Origin: Pseudomonas sp. MYb60
GTDB lineage: Bacteria > Pseudomonadota > Gammaproteobacteria > Pseudomonadales > Pseudomonadaceae
Assembly (NCBI RefSeq): GCF_002979555.1
Contig: NZ_PCOZ01000001.1
Coordinates: 527,982 to 591,981 of the forward strand
Reading direction: 5' to 3'
DNA length: 64,000 nt
Made by a program: the position numbers and the translations under genes. Within the stretch, counting starts at the first letter, position 1, and each line of letters opens with the position of its first letter. Positions 61,695-64,000 of the stretch are shown here, piece after piece. The notes under the pieces were generated by a model, which saw only the letters and a list, made by a program, of their open reading frames with translations, ran no database searches and was not told the origin of the DNA.

Positions 61695-62594
61695 TCAGTG
61701 TGAGTCGGCGTCCCACACCCAATTCCACACGCCGGGCAGATGCACCGACTCGTTTTCATCCTTCACCGTGCGCGCCAGTGCGGCACGTTCCAATTCGGCG
61801 CGGTCGGTATAGAACGGCTCGACCGCCGTCTTCACACCGTTGACCCGCGCGCTGTCCAGCAGGATCTGCAGGTATTCCTGCATGTGCCGCGCGGTATAGC
61901 GGTTGATGTCGTGGAAGGTCACCACCACCGGAATCACCCCATCCACCGTCGGCAGTTCGCCCAGGGCAATACGCTCGCGTACCACCGACACTTGTCGGTA
62001 CAGGTTGGCGCGGCGACGCGGGCTGGCGTTGAAACCCCAGATCTTGCCGTCGTTGGCGCTCAAATCGGTGAGCAATACGTGCATGCCATGGCGCTGGTAG
62101 GCGGCGAAGGTGCGGCGGTCGTAGTTCCAGAAGGGCGGGCGGATCAGGCTCGGCGGCGCGCCCGTGATGGAGGCGATGTCGGACGCGCCTTGGGCCAGGG
62201 TGCGCTCCAGCTCGGCGTCGCCCAGCCAGCGGTGGTTGGTGTGAAAGCCGGTGGCCGTATGAAAGGCCAGGATGTGCCCCGCGGCGTGTTCACGTTCCAT
62301 GGTCTTGCGGCCCCGGGCGCTGCCGCCTGAGCGCGAGGCTTCGGTCTGCAGGAAGAACACCGCCTTGATCCCCGGCAGCACCGGGTTGTTGGCCAGGTCG
62401 GCGATCACCGAGCGGGTGGGGTTGTTGTAGCCCGAGGCGCTGGGGCCGTCATCGAAGGTCAGCAGGAACCGGATGGGCGCCTGGGTTTGCAGGCGTTGTT
62501 CGGTCTGCGGCGTCAGGGCGATGGGCGCGCCGATGCAGCCGCCGAGGCTCAGGGCCAGGGCCAGCAGGATGAAGGCAGGGGCGAAGGATTTCAT
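61695..62594 (-). CDS. Polysaccharide deacetylase-family lipoprotein
   Basis: A 299-residue envelope lipoprotein: signal ending LALSLGGC (Cys20). The NodB-type deacetylase core has the metal-site TFDDGPS (Asp48, Asp49), the H-x3-H-like zinc pair in HAAGHILAFHTATGFHTNH, PPSLIRPPFWNYDRR and VVVTFHDINRYT. These ligands are intact, so deacetylase activity on a cell-wall or capsule sugar is plausible; the exact substrate is unknown. It lies between the convergent pca genes and the OprD-family porin gene, on the strand of the latter. Confidence 0.83.
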   Translation of the reverse strand: MKSFAPAFILLALALSLGGCIGAPIALTPQTEQRLQTQAPIRFLLTFDDGPSASGYNNPTRSVIADLANNPVLPGIKAVFFLQTEASRSGGSARGRKTMEREHAAGHILAFHTATGFHTNHRWLGDAELERTLAQGASDIASITGAPPSLIRPPFWNYDRRTFAAYQRHGMHVLLTDLSANDGKIWGFNASPRRRANLYRQVSVVRERIALGELPTVDGVIPVVVTFHDINRYTARHMQEYLQILLDSARVNGVKTAVEPFYTDRAELERAALARTVKDENESVHLPGVWNWVWDADSH

Positions 62595-62617
62595 GGTGTG
62601 CGCAGACTCGTCCAGAA

Positions 62618-62645
62618 GCCGCTGCTGATTCAGCTCAGCAGCGGC
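62618..62645 (-). terminator. Stem-loop after the OprD-family porin gene
   Basis: GCCGCTGCTGA-TTCAGC-TCAGCAGCGGC forms a perfect 11-base-pair stem. On the minus strand only TTCT follows, so it is a weak terminator or processing site between the porin and the deacetylase genes. Confidence 0.6.
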
Positions 62646-62678
62646 AGGCGCGCACCATACAGCAAGTCTGGCGATGGT

Positions 62679-63929
62679 TTACAGCAGACTGATCGGGTAG
62701 CTGACGATCAACCGGTTTTCATCAAACTCATTGTTGCTGTAGTCGCGGCGCATGCTGGAGTTGCGCAGGCGCACCGTGAGGTTTTTCAGGCTGCCGCTTT
62801 GCACGGTGTAGCCCAGCTCGCTTTCGCGCCCCCATTCCTTGCCGTCCGTGACGGTGCCGGTGTGCACATTGCTGCCGCTGATGTAGCGGTTCATCAGGGT
62901 CAGGCCCGGCACGCCGAGGGCGACGAAATTGTAGTCGTGGCGCACCTGCCAGGATTTTTCCTGGGCATTGTCGTAACTGCTGTTGTAGCTGTCATTGGCC
63001 AGGGTACCGCCGCTGGTGCCGTTGACGCGCATCCAGGCGCTGTCGCCGGTGAGCTTTTGGAGGCCGACATAGAAGGTGTTGCCGCCGTACCTGGCCGATA
63101 GCAACCCGGACCAGGTCTTGTTGTCCAGGCTGCCGGCGCGGGCGCTGCCATCGTCCTTGCCGTAGAAGAACCCGAGGTTGGCGCCCAGGGTCCAGTCGCC
63201 CAGGGGCTGGCTGTGGATCAGGTTGACGTACTGCTGGCGGTAGATGTCCTTGAGCTGGGCGTTCCACAGGCCGACCTGGGTGCGCTTGTCGTTGAACGCA
63301 TACTCGCCACCCTGGAAGTTGAATCGGTCAGAGGTGAACGCCGGCTTACCGAACATCGACAGGTCGGTCATGCTGCTGTCGTCACGCGGGCTGTTGGCGC
63401 GGAACTGGCCGCCGTAGAGGGTCAGGCCGTCGATCTCCTTCGAGGTTATCTGCCCGCCGCGCAGGGTTTGCGGCAGGGACCGGCCATCGTCCGAGCGCAG
63501 GATCGGCAGCACGGGCATCCATTCGCCCACCTTGAGTTCAGTCCTGGACACGCGCGCCTTGAAGGCCACGCCCAGGCGACCAAACTCATCCGCCGGGCGG
63601 CCATCGTGGTCCAGCGGCAGCAGTTGGGTGCCGCCGCTGCCACGTCCGCCATCGAGCTTGATCGAGTACATCCCCAGCACATCCACGCCGAACCCTACCG
63701 TGCCCTGGGTAAACCCGGACTTGGCGTCAAGAATGAAACTCTGCGTCCACTCCTGCGCGCCGCCCTGGGCCTTGGTGGGGTTGGTGTAGTTACGGTTGAA
63801 AAAGAAATTGCGCAGGTTGAGGTTCGCGCTGGCGTCTTCGAGAAAGCCGTGTTCCTCGGCGATGACGGGCAAGGCAAGGCTGGCGACAGCGGATGCCAGC
63901 AACAGCTGGCGCGGGTGGAAAGTGCTCAT
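62679..63929 (-). CDS. OprD-family outer-membrane porin
   Basis: A 416-residue OprD-family channel for small substrates, most likely an aromatic acid given the pca neighbours. The signal peptide is MSTFHPRQLLLASAVASLAL, cleaved near VIAEE; the mature part starts HGFLEDASANLNLRNFFFNRNY, typical of OprD/OpdK, followed by TQGTVGFGVDVLGMYSIKLDGG and alternating beta strands. It ends in DENRLIVSYPISLL with a C-terminal aromatic-poor strand. The ATG at 63929 has AGGTCTC upstream and fits the signal; the longer frame from 63974 does not. Confidence 0.9.
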   Translation of the reverse strand: MSTFHPRQLLLASAVASLALPVIAEEHGFLEDASANLNLRNFFFNRNYTNPTKAQGGAQEWTQSFILDAKSGFTQGTVGFGVDVLGMYSIKLDGGRGSGGTQLLPLDHDGRPADEFGRLGVAFKARVSRTELKVGEWMPVLPILRSDDGRSLPQTLRGGQITSKEIDGLTLYGGQFRANSPRDDSSMTDLSMFGKPAFTSDRFNFQGGEYAFNDKRTQVGLWNAQLKDIYRQQYVNLIHSQPLGDWTLGANLGFFYGKDDGSARAGSLDNKTWSGLLSARYGGNTFYVGLQKLTGDSAWMRVNGTSGGTLANDSYNSSYDNAQEKSWQVRHDYNFVALGVPGLTLMNRYISGSNVHTGTVTDGKEWGRESELGYTVQSGSLKNLTVRLRNSSMRRDYSNNEFDENRLIVSYPISLL

Positions 63930-64000
63930 GGCGTAGAGACCTGTTGTTATTGGGGTTATGCAGGTGCGGGCCATGGTGCGGGGCGCTGTGGGGGCGGTGA

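Noticed and set aside
1..64000. Prophage, insertion sequence, integron or tRNA-linked island
   Set aside because: I saw no integrase, transposase, terminase, portal or capsid gene, no tRNA, and no att-like direct repeats; codon use is even throughout.

Overview
The window is about 62% GC and reads as a chromosomal segment of a Pseudomonas of the P. fluorescens group. The evidence is the recognisable Pseudomonas gene content (quiP, braCDEFG, the pca regulon, OprD-type porin, rapA, dinG, pdxH), the dense lipoprotein and ABC-transporter content, and many REP-type intergenic palindromes with the GGGGGCTTGCCCCC core seen in this group. There are no rRNA or tRNA genes, insertion sequences, prophage or CRISPR arrays; it is mostly core or near-core sequence with a few accessory systems.

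Layout. 1-7 kb: partial acyl-homoserine-lactone acylase gene quiP; the C-terminal remnant of a glutathione S-transferase; an iron/siderophore-type ABC importer (ATPase, permease, binding protein) behind a Fur-like box, divergent from an OmpR/EnvZ-type two-component pair. 7-10.5 kb: metal-binding SEC-C proteins, a LEA14-like lipoprotein, a DUF6231 protein, an OmpA lipoprotein with calcium-binding-type repeats and a secreted collagen-like protein. 10.5-20.8 kb: a frameshifted CopD-like membrane gene, dinG behind a LexA-like box, a GH50-like agarase-type hydrolase, a class-C-type serine hydrolase, a Trp-motif OmpA lipoprotein, pdxH, a glycine-zipper lipoprotein and nhaA. 21-26 kb: a PLP enzyme, an FAD oxidoreductase, a lipoprotein, a short-chain dehydrogenase and a LysR regulator. 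26.2-28.7 kb: a complete four-gene bufferin-type RiPP operon (precursor BufA1, MNIO maturase BufB, partner BufC, DoxX protein BufD). 28.8-33.8 kb: the braCDEFG branched-chain amino-acid importer. 34.8-37 kb: a 728-residue chromosomal tubulin/FtsZ-superfamily protein of unknown role. 37-50.4 kb: an MHYT-GGDEF-EAL protein, YkgJ-type cluster protein, MFS transporter, rapA, a class V aminotransferase with a RidA-family partner and LysR regulator, several very small genes (one a 38-residue membrane protein behind a good ANR/FNR box, possibly the cbb3 oxidase subunit CcoM), and a PiT phosphate transporter.

51-61.7 kb is a contiguous protocatechuate (beta-ketoadipate) regulon: pcaR, pcaK, pcaIJF, pcaHG, pcaT, pcaBDC, all on the plus strand. 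Protocatechuate or 4-hydroxybenzoate enters by PcaK, PcaHG opens the ring, PcaB, PcaC and PcaD give beta-ketoadipate, and PcaIJ and PcaF convert it to succinyl-CoA and acetyl-CoA; PcaT probably imports pathway intermediates. Five PcaR-like operators lie before pcaR, pcaK and pcaI. The window ends with a lipoprotein polysaccharide deacetylase and an OprD-family porin.

The observations I rate highest are the bufferin operon, the orphan tubulin-like protein, and the ANR-box/38-residue membrane protein pair. Function assignments rest on reading motifs and family knowledge; no database search was possible.
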